Shown in pieces: positions 1 to 22,600 of a DNA stretch of 64,000 bases. This DNA is from Lineus longissimus (Eukaryota > Nemertea > Pilidiophora > Heteronemertea > Lineidae), in assembly GCF_910592395.1 (NCBI RefSeq), contig NC_088309.1, positions 8,310,501 through 8,374,500 of the forward strand, given 5' to 3'. The notes beneath the pieces are model-generated. The model was not told the DNA's origin. It made no database searches and saw only the letters and a list, made by a program, of their open reading frames with translations. Each line of letters opens with the position of its first letter. Position 1 is the stretch's first letter. The position numbers and the translations under genes were made by a program.

Positions 1-1247
1 AGAATATGCCTTGGATTGATAAAGATTGCCATTAGTTTAGTCATTATTATAATTGCATGAAAGAATAATTAAGCTTCCCGACTTGAAATAAACTACTCTC
101 ACGGTAATACATGTACTAATAGTGTCTTCACAGTTGATTATTTCCCCCAGCTTGCTTCATGCTAGTATTGCATGTGCAGTCATCTACTTTCAGTTATGTC
201 TTACAAAACAAGGCAAATATTTTGTTGCCTCTTTCTTGACTGTCATGATGTTATCAAGAGGTGAGAAGACTACACCACTGCCTCGCCCTGTTCTAGGTCA
301 TAAGATTCAGGACAGCACTGCTGTCTCTCACAGAAATGTGACTCAGTCACACTGTGGAAGTTGTCACAATTCGGGAGTTGTCACAATCTGGTTGGAGAAA
401 AACTAACGATATATATTGACGTCATGTGACTACCATATGTTACGAGTTGATAACTTCAACACGATTTTGACACGGGTTACCATACACTCATCAGGATAGA
501 TAGAAAAGTAAAGGATGGTGCCTGGTTTGACAACTGGTTTACAGGAGCCACTGTCCCCTGGAAAGGTGTCCTACCCTATTGTTTCATGATACAATAGCTT
601 ATAGAGACCGCTGACCTTACAATAGAGGCTATTTCGTTAAGACACCTTCCTTTGGACAGAACTTCAGAAAACTCGCGTCTTAAAAACAGCAGGTTCGTTT
701 CGTTTACGCGTGGGTTATAGTGTTCCACATTTTAGTGACGCCCATAGAAAAGTGCCGCCATTTCGCAAAATTAAATGTCAAAAAGAGGAAAATGACCTAA
801 TATTTGTTTATTTGTCGTTGATGATGATAAAGATATCGGTAATTTCATCGAAATTCCGAGTGATCCACATTTAACAAGTGAGTATATCCAAACGAAATTC
901 ATGTGCAATGCCCGAATGCGTCACATTGCGATACATAAATACCCACGAATTTTATCCGATAATATGGATGTGCGTGTTGGTCTGAAGATTCGTATTTTGT
1001 CCGACAATAGATATTCTTGCCCCTATCTTCTCCTAGCCGGCCAAACTGCAGAATAGCCGGGACCATTGTAGTTCTGTACATTATGTACACTCTGTCCCTC
1101 TGTTCATTATGTACATATTCCTATCATTTAGCACAGAGTGTCCGATCCCGGGTACGGTATCCTGCAGTTGCTCCGCTTACCTTATCAGTTATCAAATTTT
1201 GTTTTCTCGTCATATTTCCAGCTGATGTGCCAAAACGAAATGTAACA
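1..1247. other. 5' flank and putative 5' UTR region of SLF1
   Basis: No coding exon is convincing here; the open frames are short and lack splice context. A plausible non-coding first exon ends at 877 before a GTGAGT donor (878), and an acceptor after a pyrimidine-rich run ends at 1221, so the exon carrying the start codon would begin at 1222. A stretch at about 1131-1180 has a weak tRNA-like B-box resemblance on the minus strand and may be a SINE relic. Confidence 0.4.
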
Positions 1248-11019
<9,772 letters not shown>

Positions 11020-11060
11020 GTCGGGTGACGAGAACTGTCAAGAAAACTTGAATCCAGCAA

Positions 11061-11192
11061 ACTCAATGGGTGATATGAATAAAGACTAGTAAATGCTTTT
11101 ACTTCAGTTTTGTATAGAAAGGCCTAGTGTAAATGTACATGGAGATTTAGATAAAAGCATTTGCTAGTTTTTATTCATATCACCCAATGAGT
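11061..11192. repeat. Inverted repeat (41-bp arms) in the SLF1 3' UTR enclosing the first AATAAA
   Basis: The arms 11061-11101 and 11152-11192 are reverse complements at 38 of 41 positions and are separated by a 50-base loop. The left arm contains AATAAA at 11078-11083, only about 60 bases after the stop codon, so a plausible polyadenylation signal would be paired in the RNA hairpin. Confidence 0.85.
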
Positions 11193-12516
11193 CTTTCTGG
11201 AGTTCATGTTGTTTGTCATTTAGATGCATTTAAATTTTATCTCTATGATCATGGTCAAGCTGTAAATTGTTTGACATATATAAAAACTTTGTACATGTAC
11301 ATGTCATTTACTAATGTCAAGCACTGCCCATAGCAGTACCGTTTCAGGCCCCTACCAGTCTTGATTCGATTGTTATGAACTTTTTTTAGTCATAGACCTA
11401 ATCACAGCCAAGAACTTCCTACATAAAAATGTGAAGTTTATAGGTCTTCCTTACAATAAATTTCACAAATTTGGTGTGTTGTGAAAAAGATGAGTCCTTC
11501 ATGCATTTGATTACGACTACTGCCAACTGCCTGGTCATGTATTTTGTTAAAATTTCTCAGATTTCTATTGATTGTTATTCATATATGTAACCATGTTAAC
11601 TGCCACTCTTTAGGTGCAATCTCGCGGTTTTGTGAAGTATAAAAACAAATGGAGCCTTTAAACTGCCTTCATATACATGTAGTACATGTATGTCTTTTAT
11701 TAATGTGCCTTTATAAAATAAAATAGTTCAGTAACAGCATAATTGTAAGGTACTTGTATTACATGAAGAAAGTGTCCACCGACAAAGTTATTTGTAATGC
11801 AGCCCAGTATACATGAAACCCTATTGTGGGTGGACATTTTCCTGGCTGATTGGAATTGCTCATTCTAAATAACAACCAAGATGTTCAATGGACCTTCTTT
11901 CCTGTGACAAAACACTCATTTTGTAATTGTAATGAATATGTTTTTTGTACCAAGTGATTTTATTGTTTCATTAAACTAATGATTTCAAACTGCTCAAATC
12001 AAATTAGTGTTGTCTTAATCTTTATGCTACTTGCAGAAAGTATTCCCACATCTAATGGCAAAGTAGCAGTGGAATCTATCTTCAGTTGCCTCACGAAATC
12101 TACTGTAAGATTGCAGAACCATTTTGTTATTGACCGTTTGATGCCCTGCAGCTGCATCACATTACTGAGCATTCAAATCGAGAGGATAGAAGAGGATAGA
12201 ACTTCCTTTTACTCTCCAGCAAGATACATGTTTTGGTCTTGGGCACGGTCTTTTAGTGCACAGACTGACAAAAAACAGACAACAACATAAACACAACAAT
12301 ATATTTTTGAATCAAGAAATAAATACCATAACATCAATACCAGCCAGACCAATGCCACCATTGTATGTATGAATCACACAAAAATTGAAGCTTTGTCCAT
12401 GGCCTTACTACATTTTTGTACTTCTGTACATGGCTGTTGCTCTTCCATGGTTTACTTGTACAATAAGAAGACCACCAAACTGTTCACAGCCAACTACAGC
12501 TTTTTAAATCAACCTG
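11193..12516. other. Shared 3' region between convergent SLF1 and ASB-like genes
   Basis: No coding exon is seen. The region is AT-rich, with several ACATGTA motifs (11292, 11674, 11683). It probably holds long 3' UTR sequence for one or both convergent genes. The plus-strand open frames at 11979-12290 and 12369-12692 have no recognisable content; the second overlaps the SOCS-box exon in antisense. Confidence 0.5.
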
Positions 12517-14421
12517 TCACGTCACACACTGTCCTGACATGTCCAATGAGGTTGGTTTTGATGACAGTAAGTGCGAGTATTCCCAATATTCTAGGTAATT
12601 CTTCAAGTACGTTGGAAAATTCAATGTCTTTATCTGTGAGAGCCTTTTTGTACCAATGGCCTTTCGAATATTCAATCTGCACCAGTCTGTGAGCCGCCGG
12701 GGGTTGGCTGAAATTCAGGAATGGAAGTACATGTAATTATATCAGTTTAAAGGTACATGTAGCAGCCTATCGTAGGAAGCGAACCAAAACTACTCAATCA
12801 ATAGCTTCAGAGATGTCTCAAAGTAAATTCCCAATAAACATAATGCTAACCTTGAAAGTGTTGAAGTAACATTTGAATCGGATGATTGTCTGGAACATGT
12901 CCTGATGCTAATAATCCACGATTATCTGTCGCATAGACATCGGCACCGAAATCAATGAGCATGCTGATAAAGGAAGTATCTTTTGCTTTTGCACTGTAGT
13001 GGAGGGGTGTCTCACACATCTTCAACGAGTTAACATTAGCACCTGAAAAAAATCGGGGTAAATGCTAGGAAAGGCTAACTGAGAAAAACATTGATGAAAA
13101 AGGAAATCTACTGGAGCAAATTAGCACATCCCATATTGGTATAAGAATATCACTCAAAACTCCTGACTGGGCTAAGGATGACATCTGAGGAGCAATATCA
13201 GAAGAAAGTTGACTGAAATGACATAACTTGGCTTGGACAGCATGATGCCATTGACGGAAAAGTAGGAGGCATGTAAGATACAATTAGACAAGCACAAGAC
13301 CATTTCAAGAACTGATATTTTGACCTCACCTGCTTTTAAGATCACAAATCCAGATTTCATATGTTGTTTCCATGCAGCAATGTGAAGTGGTGTTCCGAAA
13401 TGGCAATCCATTACATCAAGTTTTGCACCAGCATCGGTAAGAAGTTTGGCACATTCCCACTGGTCTAGATGTCAAGAGCAAAGAACTGTTTTAACCAAAT
13501 GCATTTCAAGACCTACAAAATAAGTGGCAATGAATACAGGATGTCTCCCTACACTACAAAAGTATTTGTCAGGTTGCACAGAAAACAATAAGGCCACCCT
13601 GACCCTTGGAAGAATTAGCACTTTTCTGTAAATCTATACTCAGTCAGCTTCGTTTGGTATTCACCTCTCAACATGGCTTCATGTAGTGGAGACGTCAAGC
13701 ACAATCTGGGATTGACGTCAGCACCATTAGCAAGGAGTATGCGGACACATTCTCTGCTTCCAGAGCAGCACGCATCACAAAGAGGAGTGCTACCATCTAC
13801 ATTCCAAGCATTGACCTGCAAGACGCGAGAAGACACAAGTTACGAGAATGAACAGTTGTCTTTTCCATATTACTGACCTACATGTATGTACAGAGTTTGA
13901 CAATAAGTCGGTTTTCTCTATCAAGGACAAGAAAGACTCATCTCTAATCAGTATTACTTTTACAGTCTTCACGACACTTCTTGATACAGACCTTTAGGAT
14001 GATATAAATATACACGTCTAGAGGGTACATAATATCAAGGTAGATGAGCAAATTCAAATCTCAAAATTAGAAGTTTCTTTGGAGGTAGATAGTGAAGATT
14101 TTGGATTACTTAGATATAGACTGCATTTCAATAATTTTATCCAACAGTTCGATATTTCAACATTGATCTATTTTTAGGTTGTGACATTGTTCTTCGATGG
14201 AGGAGACACCACTAGGTAGCATCAGGACATCCTGCCTACTGTCACCTTTGCGCCTTTCTCTATAAGCAGATTGACAGTGGAAGCCTTGCCAGACAGACAA
14301 GCAAAGTGTAGAGGCGTCACACTGTCATAATTTCCCATGTTCACCACACCGCCATTTGAGATGAGAACTTCTATCACTTCATTATGGCCATATGTGCTAG
14401 CTTCTAGAAGAGCTGTAGATA
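12517..14421 (-). CDS. Ankyrin repeat and SOCS box protein (ASB5/9/11/13-like), 5' end missing from the model
   Basis: ASB proteins are substrate adaptors of Elongin B/C-Cullin5 ubiquitin ligases: ankyrin repeats bind the substrate and the C-terminal SOCS box binds Elongin C/CUL5. Minus-strand exons are 14421-14246, 13815-13665, 13464-13330, 13042-12851 and 12707-12517, with all phases matching. About five or six ankyrin units follow each other (STALLEASTYGHNEV, VTPLHFACLSGK, GSTPLCDACCSGSRECV, LTSPLHEAM, GTPLHIAAW, ETPLHYSAKAK). The last exon is a SOCS box (LTDWCRLNIRKAIG..., LNFPTYLKNYLEY) and then stops. The first placed exon enters in phase 1, so at least one upstream exon with the start codon is missing. 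I found no convincing one in 14.43-15.3 kb. The exact ASB number is not resolvable by eye. Confidence 0.85.
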
Positions 14422-15482
14422 CTGAAATAGAAATTTTAGAATGATACATTGAATTTAATGTAGACTGGATTGAATTTAGAATACAGGGGGATATAATTAG
14501 TGTCTTGTCCTCAGATTGTGACAGATTGTGACATTGTCTTCGCAGACTTTGGGAGATGCAGCCTAAAAAAGCAGCCTTTCTGATCTGTAGCATGGAATCA
14601 CAAACAGGAATTCAGCCCCTAATATCGAAGACCCAGATGATCATACTCAGTTCAAGTGTCTGACCATGGGTATATAATGGCAAGACCCATTCATTAGATT
14701 CTGGAACACCCTGTAGGCCAATACAATACAGCATACTGGCTTCAGCATGTAGAAAGCTGTCATCCTTGTTTTTACTCCCTACCATCATTTTCCAGGAACC
14801 CAGACATTTTCCAAACATGTGAATGATATCTACAAATAATTCAGCACATTTACAAATCTGCGCTTTCTGAAGGGCAATATAGCAAGCAATTAGAATTATT
14901 CATCAAAAAGAACTTTTTAGTTCTTCATTATACCCACAGAGGGACATTTGCATCATCGTTGCCATCTGGCGTCGCAATTTGGAACTAAATGCTCCAGTTT
15001 GTGACGAGGGGATTTCAAATTGCTCCAAAAACACTCAAGTTTGTGCGAAAGGCATGATAAGGCATACCAATGGGTTGGTTATGTTACTGCCAAAATGATA
15101 AAGAAGCGAGTCTAGAGATAAAATGAATGCCTAAAACAGCAGATCTTCAGAGATTATGTGGAATGTCATTTTGTGTGAGCCGCATGGATGCCACACTCCC
15201 ACACTGCACACGTGCATTGGCCTCCTAGTCTTGCCATGCCGCTCTCACAATCACATAGCAATAGGCTTGACACAACTAAAAATGGTAACACGACGTCTAC
15301 AAGTAGGCCTACAATGATGATGATGATGATATGCCATGGCCACAGGCCATTGTGCCAGTTGTTAGTGAGTAGCCTAAGTCTACAGGCTGCAACACAACAT
15401 GCTATTTAATTTAATGAAATAAATGCTTCAATTTTTACCATTAAATTCACTGCTTTTTCTTTCAGCAGATTGTCCTATAAAT
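14422..15482. promoter_or_regulatory. Divergent intergenic region, probable bidirectional promoter
   Basis: This gap of about 1.06 kb separates the first placed ASB exon (-) from the first coding exon of the unrecognised gene (+). It should contain the ASB start exon and both promoters, but I see no clear TATA box or unambiguous start exon. It contains an (ATG)n run near 15315-15331. The acceptor ending at about 15472 suggests a non-coding upstream exon for the plus-strand gene. Confidence 0.35.
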
Positions 15483-18400
15483 ATGTCTCTTGAAAGCACC
15501 ACCAAAAGTAAACGTCCAAGAGTTATATTACCAAGCCAACCAAATGAAAAAACAGAACATGCAGGAGAGAAAAAAGAAAACCAGGCATCCAAAACAACAG
15601 ATATGAGGAAATTGGAAAAGCAGCTATGCAACTGCTACTCCTTAGGTAGTCTTTTGCTTGGGCGGCGTGAGACATACTTGGCTCTCCGATCTCCTACTGA
15701 CGGAGCTGTACCATGTAGGCCTATATGACAAATTGTGACTGAACATATCCTCTTTTGTTGAACTGGACCAGCAGGTTATTCAAGTTGTTACTCTTATTAT
15801 TATTGATTATTGTGCCCATCGCCAGGACAAGATCTGCAGGCTTAGGTTCCAGTGGAGCACAACCACCATTCTGTATGATAATAGTAGTATAAGTAGTGAG
15901 TTTATTATCTTCCAGTTGTGGGCTACCTATATCACCAGACAAGGTCCTTTCTAATGTGATTGTGACCTACCCTGGTGTGACAACGTAAGTTGTGCCTACT
16001 TAAGAGGAGGTGCATTTTAGGCCTGTTGTTCCATTGATGTCTCTAGTTGTGCCTATCAAGGTACATTTCAGGCCGATTGTCCTTTGATGTCTCTAGTTGT
16101 GTCCAACTAAGACAATGAACATTTTGAGCTGACAGTTCCTTTGATGTCTTGCCCAGGCTTGTGGTTATTGCCAGGCCATGCTCTCCTCCTAGGACATTAC
16201 CTGATCCTCTGGATGCCACACCAGGTTCAGTTTCTGCTTCCTACACTCAAAATTTGATCTTATTCCAGAATACTCCCAGGTTTCCAAGTTTGAAGTGTCA
16301 CCATTTACTGCACTCCTGAACATGCTGAAGTGCACATATGAAGCCACGCCAGAGATATTCAGGACAGTTGTGGCCCTTCTCCTTGAATACAACCCTCATC
16401 CTAAAGTGGACAACAGACAAATGGTATTATTGATTTTTGGTTGGACCTTCAGTTGATTTGTCTTAGTCCTCAGTCAGACATTTCAAAATTAACAAGTACA
16501 TGTTACAAGTTATCTTTGAAATTGAAAAGACATCGTGTCTAGATCTATCAGAAATCTACCAGGACTGTTGTCTCTATAGCCTATTATAGAGGGAAGATTG
16601 TTTTAGCAGATTTTGTGATGTTTTCAGCCAGGTATTTGTTCTTTCCAAATTTGAAAAACCTGAATATCAAAAAGAAATGATGGCACTCAATGGTCTTTAC
16701 CAGTATTATCACAATGTTCTTGACCATTTAATTTTTATCAAGAATTGTCACTTCTAGTTCACTCTGTCTTTGCTTCCAGACAGCTCGTTGCCTTCGAGTG
16801 CTCCTTGACAAGAATCCAGATCTTGCCGATTGTCTAATATCGATGCTGCCAGAACAGCTATCCACTCAGCAAGCCTTTTCTAATCCTCTTGCAGCTCTTC
16901 CTACTAAGGTCAAACCAGAACAGTGGTTAGTTACAACTTCCTGCATAGACTGTATCAGGTGTATCAAAGTGATCTGCTTGTCATCTAACTCCATCCTGAG
17001 GAAATCTGGGATAATTTTCGTTTCTCCTGCCCTGACTGCACAGGCCAACATGAACCCCCGGTTTCTTCAAGATGATCTAATATAACTCATGCTCCACTAT
17101 CAGTATTAGCCAACTCAGACTGGCAACAATTTTTTGTGCCAAATACATGTAAATCTTTTTTGTGACATTAAGCCTAATCTTTTGGAAGATTTGGGTGCAA
17201 GTCTTCTCCGAAGACAGTCACAACTGTGGTGGAGACACCACAAAAAGCTCTCCACTCATTGCTAAAGGCTGGTAATGAGTTTATTTTTTACATCTCTTTT
17301 CAGGAAGGGTGCTGTTCAATCTCGGCAACCACATGAAAAGGAGCAGTCGCCTGCTGCTAAATATTACAACTACAGCACGCCAGCTGTCACTGCCTTCATA
17401 GCTACTCGGGGAATACCATCAAAGGTCACATCAAATGAAGGACAGCTGTTCCAACCAACCCTTTTACAACCTGTCATGGGACCGGCCAACAATCTGATGG
17501 CCATCAAAAAGGCGAATCCTCGCAGTAAAGCTCCAGTTCTCCTCTGTGGGCCATACAACATGTCTTCTAGTGCTCCCTATGGTGAACCTGCCTCTCTCCC
17601 TCCGACTCGGAAGAATATGGTCTCCCTGGTCCCAACCAAACAACCAGGGGTATGGAGTAGCAGTCTTCCTATAGGGGTATCTGTGAATACGCCACCACAG
17701 TCTACAGTCGGCGTTGGCAGCAAGCAGGTACTGGGTCTTCCATTACATGTCCCCTCCATCGTGACCACAACTAACGCAGGTTCTGTAACTAGCCCTGTCC
17801 CATTCGAACCAGAATCTATCAGAATGCGTGCCAAGAGGAAATTGGCTATGACAGAACCTCTGAAGTTGAACCAGACAGTGGAAGAACAGTCGGTAGATAT
17901 TGAGAACACATCCAGTGCGGACATAAGAAGTTCTCAACAATTTCCTTACGATCAAGAAATCGTCTTCAAGGACTCGTCTCATAATCCTGTGAACGTAGAA
18001 TATGCAGAAGGAAATTATTTAGCTTGTTTGGCACAGATGGTTGAGCGGCTGCCCCCTATTCCTATCCCCGAGGCAGATATCGTAGAAGACACGTGGTCAT
18101 CAGATATGAACATCCCGATGTCTGGGACAAGGACTTCCAAGGGCATCTTCAAAGTCAAGACACGGTCGGATGCAGTGGCCACAGGGTTGGAGAAGTCGCC
18201 AATGGAGTGCTCGGGTGCTGAAGCTGGATCGCCAGAATGGCTGAAGTCTTCCAACTCGATGGTCAAAAATGAAAAAGTACCAGAGGAAGAAGATGAAAAT
18301 CAGCATGTTGACCTGATGGAATGCTCAAGCAGGAAAAGGGAAACGTTCCAAGGAGATGATGGGGAGGACACAAACAGCATGTCTTTGATTGATGTTGACA

Positions 18401-18579
18401 ATGTGAGTGAATACACAAGTCAATCATTGGGAAATTCTCAAGTGAGCTGCATGTCAAATGAGGATGGTGATGGGTTGCATCTTGTTGTAGATGATAGGGA
18501 CACCAAGGGAGAAATTATGGACAAATCTGAGCAGGACTGTAGCAGTTCACAGGGCTCATGTCTGGTTGTTGATGGATGA
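15483..18579 (+). CDS. Unrecognised 579-aa protein, 4 coding exons
   Basis: I do not recognise this gene. The frame-consistent model uses exons 15483-15645, 16269-16423, 16780-16925 and 17304-18579. The N-terminus is basic and polar (SKRPRVILPSQ, which could act as a nuclear localisation signal). Exons 2-3 encode a compact predicted-helical part (FRTVVALLLEYNPH, ARCLRVLLDKNPDLADCL, SMLPEQL), reminiscent of HEAT/ankyrin-like helices but without a clear repeat. The last exon is long, Pro/Ser-rich and then acidic, with MRAKRKLAM and LAQMVERLPPIPIPEADI as the most motif-like segments, and it ends in a Ser/Asp-rich tail. It has no signal peptide or membrane segment, so I infer a nuclear or cytosolic protein. 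The donor at 16925 (GTTAGT) is weak, and an extra small exon between 15645 and 16269 cannot be excluded. Confidence 0.7.
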
Positions 18580-19657
18580 ATCATTGTGTCCTCATGTAGA
18601 ATTTCACATCAAGTTGTTGAACTAAACAAATAATTCCAAAGGCTAAGACAAATGAACAACATACCTTTGTGCGGATATGTTGTCCTGCATGTTAACTTTT
18701 GACTTCTATAGATAATAAGAAGTATTGTTTTTTGATTAATGTAAATATGTACATTTGTTCTGTTCTACTTCAAAAATCATTATTTCAAGCCTATTTCAAA
18801 GATGTGTTATTTTGTACTATATGAAAGTACACTACAGGGATTTCAGAATTTTCGATAATGCATGTTAATTAAAGTTGTTTATGTTTATCAAGTTGCCTTT
18901 GCTTTCAATCGTTTTTCCTCTTCAGACAGAAGTTTGGATGTCCAGCAATATCATACTGACAAATGATTTGCTATCCTCCAAGCTCACTGGGAAGTCTATC
19001 ACTAATGACGGGTGTTCTGTCTGATGGAAGTGGCAAAACTTCTCGGGAAGCCTGACATCAATGGGCTTTTATATTGATAATAAATGCCCACTGATTCAAG
19101 GCTTTCTGTGTGTGTATGTGGGGGGTGCGGGGTGTGTGCAAGGCAGGGGGACAATTAGATGGACGATACAACATACAAAACAAATGACTCCTCATAGAGA
19201 ATATTTTATTATATTAAATTTGCTATAACAAAATAAACTTACTGTACAATCTAAGAATTAGTTCACTATTACTTAGAATTTCTAAATTCAATGCAACCAA
19301 AAATATAAATGGCCAAATCTCCGAGTCGCTCTCGGCAAGAATCAAGCCAAATATGGTTCAATGACTATAATTATATTCAAAATCACAGAATCAGTTGTGT
19401 GAAGCAAAATATTTATACACATAAGGAAATGTCTCAACAACTTCATCTTTTCTCTGTGAACTCAGTAAACTCTTCCTCATACTTATGGAAAAACCACATC
19501 TGTGTACATCGCCAGTCTATTGTGATATAATGTGTATGGTCTGCAAAAGTCAGCAGAATAGTCCTTTAAGATGAAAGGACTTCCTTTAAGATGAAAGTCC
19601 TTCCACTGAATCAACACTTGGAACAACAAAGTCCATCACATGTAAGATTCACATGAT
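18580..19657. other. Convergent 3' region between the unrecognised gene and the LAS2-like gene
   Basis: No coding exon is seen. The minus strand carries AATAAA (plus-strand TTTATT near 19205-19210), about 450 bases beyond the LAS2-like stop, a reasonable polyadenylation signal. A small duplication of 'tcctttaagatgaaag' near 19562-19596 makes a short hairpin with 'gtcctt'. Confidence 0.5.
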
Positions 19658-22600
19658 TCATCCCGATGACTTCATGTCTTCCGTTACTGGGATGTCTTCT
19701 GCGACCAGTGACTTCAGCTTTGAGAGGTGCATAAATGCCCTGAAAAAGAATTAATACCACTGTTAACACCTGCCGATATGCAGACAATCAATGCAACGGT
19801 AAGACTCCAATGCAATGTTTTTTTCTGAGATGAACCCTTTGCTCTTCTTCAAACCAAGTCTCCAGAAACCTCGCTCATTAGCACGACTTCATCACTAAAG
19901 TTTCACAAAGCCTTGGCGAGTTAATTCTGACTCCAAACTCACTTTTGTAGCACTTGGCCTCCAACCTCATTCTCGAACTCTTCTGTCGGTTCAGTTTGGT
20001 CTCTTCTGTTGAATGCTTTGGCAATGATTCGGGTTGCCTGGAAAATATGAATACATGTAGTAGCGAGCATTATTAATCTTAAAGATGGACAATTAGTACA
20101 GCAAAAGGTCCAAAGATGGCAACACTTTATCATGAATAGAATCCTGGTTGGTCAAAACTTGACAGCCTACATTGTATATCATTTCTGAGCTTAATGTGAT
20201 TGGAAATAGAGGATGCATTTGATATTTTCCATTCTTCGTCTGCATGAGCAATGTATTGAGTCCACAACTAAACATGTTGTTTCCCAAGGCATAGCAAAAG
20301 CATTTGGGTGAAAAGATTCATCCATTTATGTATCAAAGACTACATGTAGTGAAAACTAAACAAACTGCTTAAGTTTAACACCAAAGTGATCTCCAATCAT
20401 TTTATGAACCTCACCTTGTCCACATTTTCTGTCTGTGTTCCATCGACTATGTCAGCGGTCGATGCAACATTCTGCATGGTGAAGAGGATATTCTTCAATG
20501 CTTCCATACTGCCAGGAGAGTTGGAAGATATGTATGGTTCACTGATATACTGGAAGGAATGAAAGTTTATGAGTAAATGAATAAATGAAATTAGCTTTCA
20601 TAAAGTGCTGCCTAACGGAAGACATTCATCACAAGAAAACATAAGAGCATACAAGGCGGGTTCAGATCATGAATTTACCTGTTTATGATCCAAAAGGTTT
20701 ACTTTTTCTGTTGTGGTAAACGATGAGTTGAAACTGGAGAAATCCCTGGAAAAAAATGAAGAAAGACTTGAGCTAAAGTGAGTGAATATTATTGACTTTT
20801 GAGTGCATCACTCATGTTTTGTTTATGAGGTCTATCAAAGTAAGCTTTTTTTTAATCCAACTCCTTCAATCAAATCCTCATCAAACATCAGTTCTCTAAC
20901 AACGTCCCCGTCCTGAAACTTACGGTGTCGTGACCTTTGCATTGAGCAAAGATTCTGTACTGGCAGTTGTGTTGCTGTTAAATGGTGAAGGTCGAAGCAG
21001 TGGGGTAGCAATTGCATCTCGGATCATTTTCTCTGAAAAAGTTATTGCGAATATATGATATTTTCCTGAATACTGGGTAACCTCAGTCTGAATAGCTTCT
21101 TCATCAAAACAAATCCCATAAGAATAAAAACAACCAAACTACAGCCAACTTTACCCAATAGTATTCAAGGGGCTGTCTTGGGCCAAGCCATCCCACGCTA
21201 ACACACTTGGATGTTGAGTGGTAACTGGTTCATTGATACACTTCTCATTTAGAAGAAAAGCCCAGGGCAAAAACAGATCACGACAACTATTTTCAAACAT
21301 TCAAAGCTCACACAGTTATGAATAAACCTTGTACCTGCACGTTCAGATCTTGGGCTCTTCCTTGAAGTGTGTAGTGATGTATCATCAAGAAACATGCTCT
21401 TATACTTGACAGGCGAAGATGTGCGTCCAGCTCTCGACGCTGTCAGCTTGAACTCGTCATAGGCAGACATCGACCTGGTTCGTTCCAAAGGCTTCCTAGG
21501 CACAGCAGGGCTCAGCAATTTGGAAAGCCTGAATTCTGACATACGTTCTCTCCTCGGCTCAACAGAGGACGTTCTAAGCGTCCTCGAACCTAGGTGAGTT
21601 TTTGGTGATGCGAGACGATTTGATGAATCAAACTGGCTCAACCTATTCAAGGACGGACTTGGACTGGCTCTGTTTCTTCCAACAGGAGGCTTGATAGTTA
21701 CAAGATAGTCAGTGTCACTGCTGATATCAGAGACTGATCTTGCAGAAGCGAAACTAAGCCTGTCAACTGATTTTGACCTTGGTACTGAGTCTCTTGACCT
21801 TGGGGTACTAACGTCTGTTCTTCCCGACTTTCCCAGCAATGATTCATCAGAAAGAGATGCCGAACTTATCCGGTGAGGTAGTGAATTTTCCAATCGTCTT
21901 TTCAATCGATAACTATTGTGGTCATCAAATTTAACAAGTCTCTGTCGAATTTTATCCTTCTCATTCAGGGTCAGCAGTTTGTTTTTAGGATTAGTAATGC
22001 TATCATTTGCATCCCAGTATATCTTTCTCCCCGGGATACCGGTGCGCTTATCGAAGCCAGCTTTACGAACAGACGCACCATCATCAGAAACAAACGAACC
22101 AGAAATAGTGGACAGTGTATCCGACATGGCTCGATCTTTCAATTGTTTGTCAATCAGGTTCAGCACAGCAGACACATCAGACGTGTCCATATCTTGAAGC
22201 CACGTTGGTAAATTCTTCAAACCCTCCGATCCAATGATGGTCGAGTCAGTAGAATTGAGAAAAGAGTTCAGTTTCTCAGCGGCAGCAGAAGCATCCAAAT
22301 CATCCACCCAGGTTGGAATCTTAGAAGGCAAGGTATCCTTTGCATCACCATCCCTAACTGATGATATATCTTTGGCAAGGTCTTCAACCCAGGAAGGTTC
22401 TGGACGGCTTGTAAGAATTTCCGTATTCGTATAGTCCTCAGCTTGTTTCAAGGGAGAGGACGGCAGGTTGAGCTTGTTGAGAGGAGAACAAGGATCTCTG
22501 GCGACAGGGACCGGCACATCAGGATGAAGTTTCGAAAATGGTGACGGGCTCCGATTCAGAGGGGAATTCAGGGAACGTCTTGCTTTCGGCCTGGATCCAG

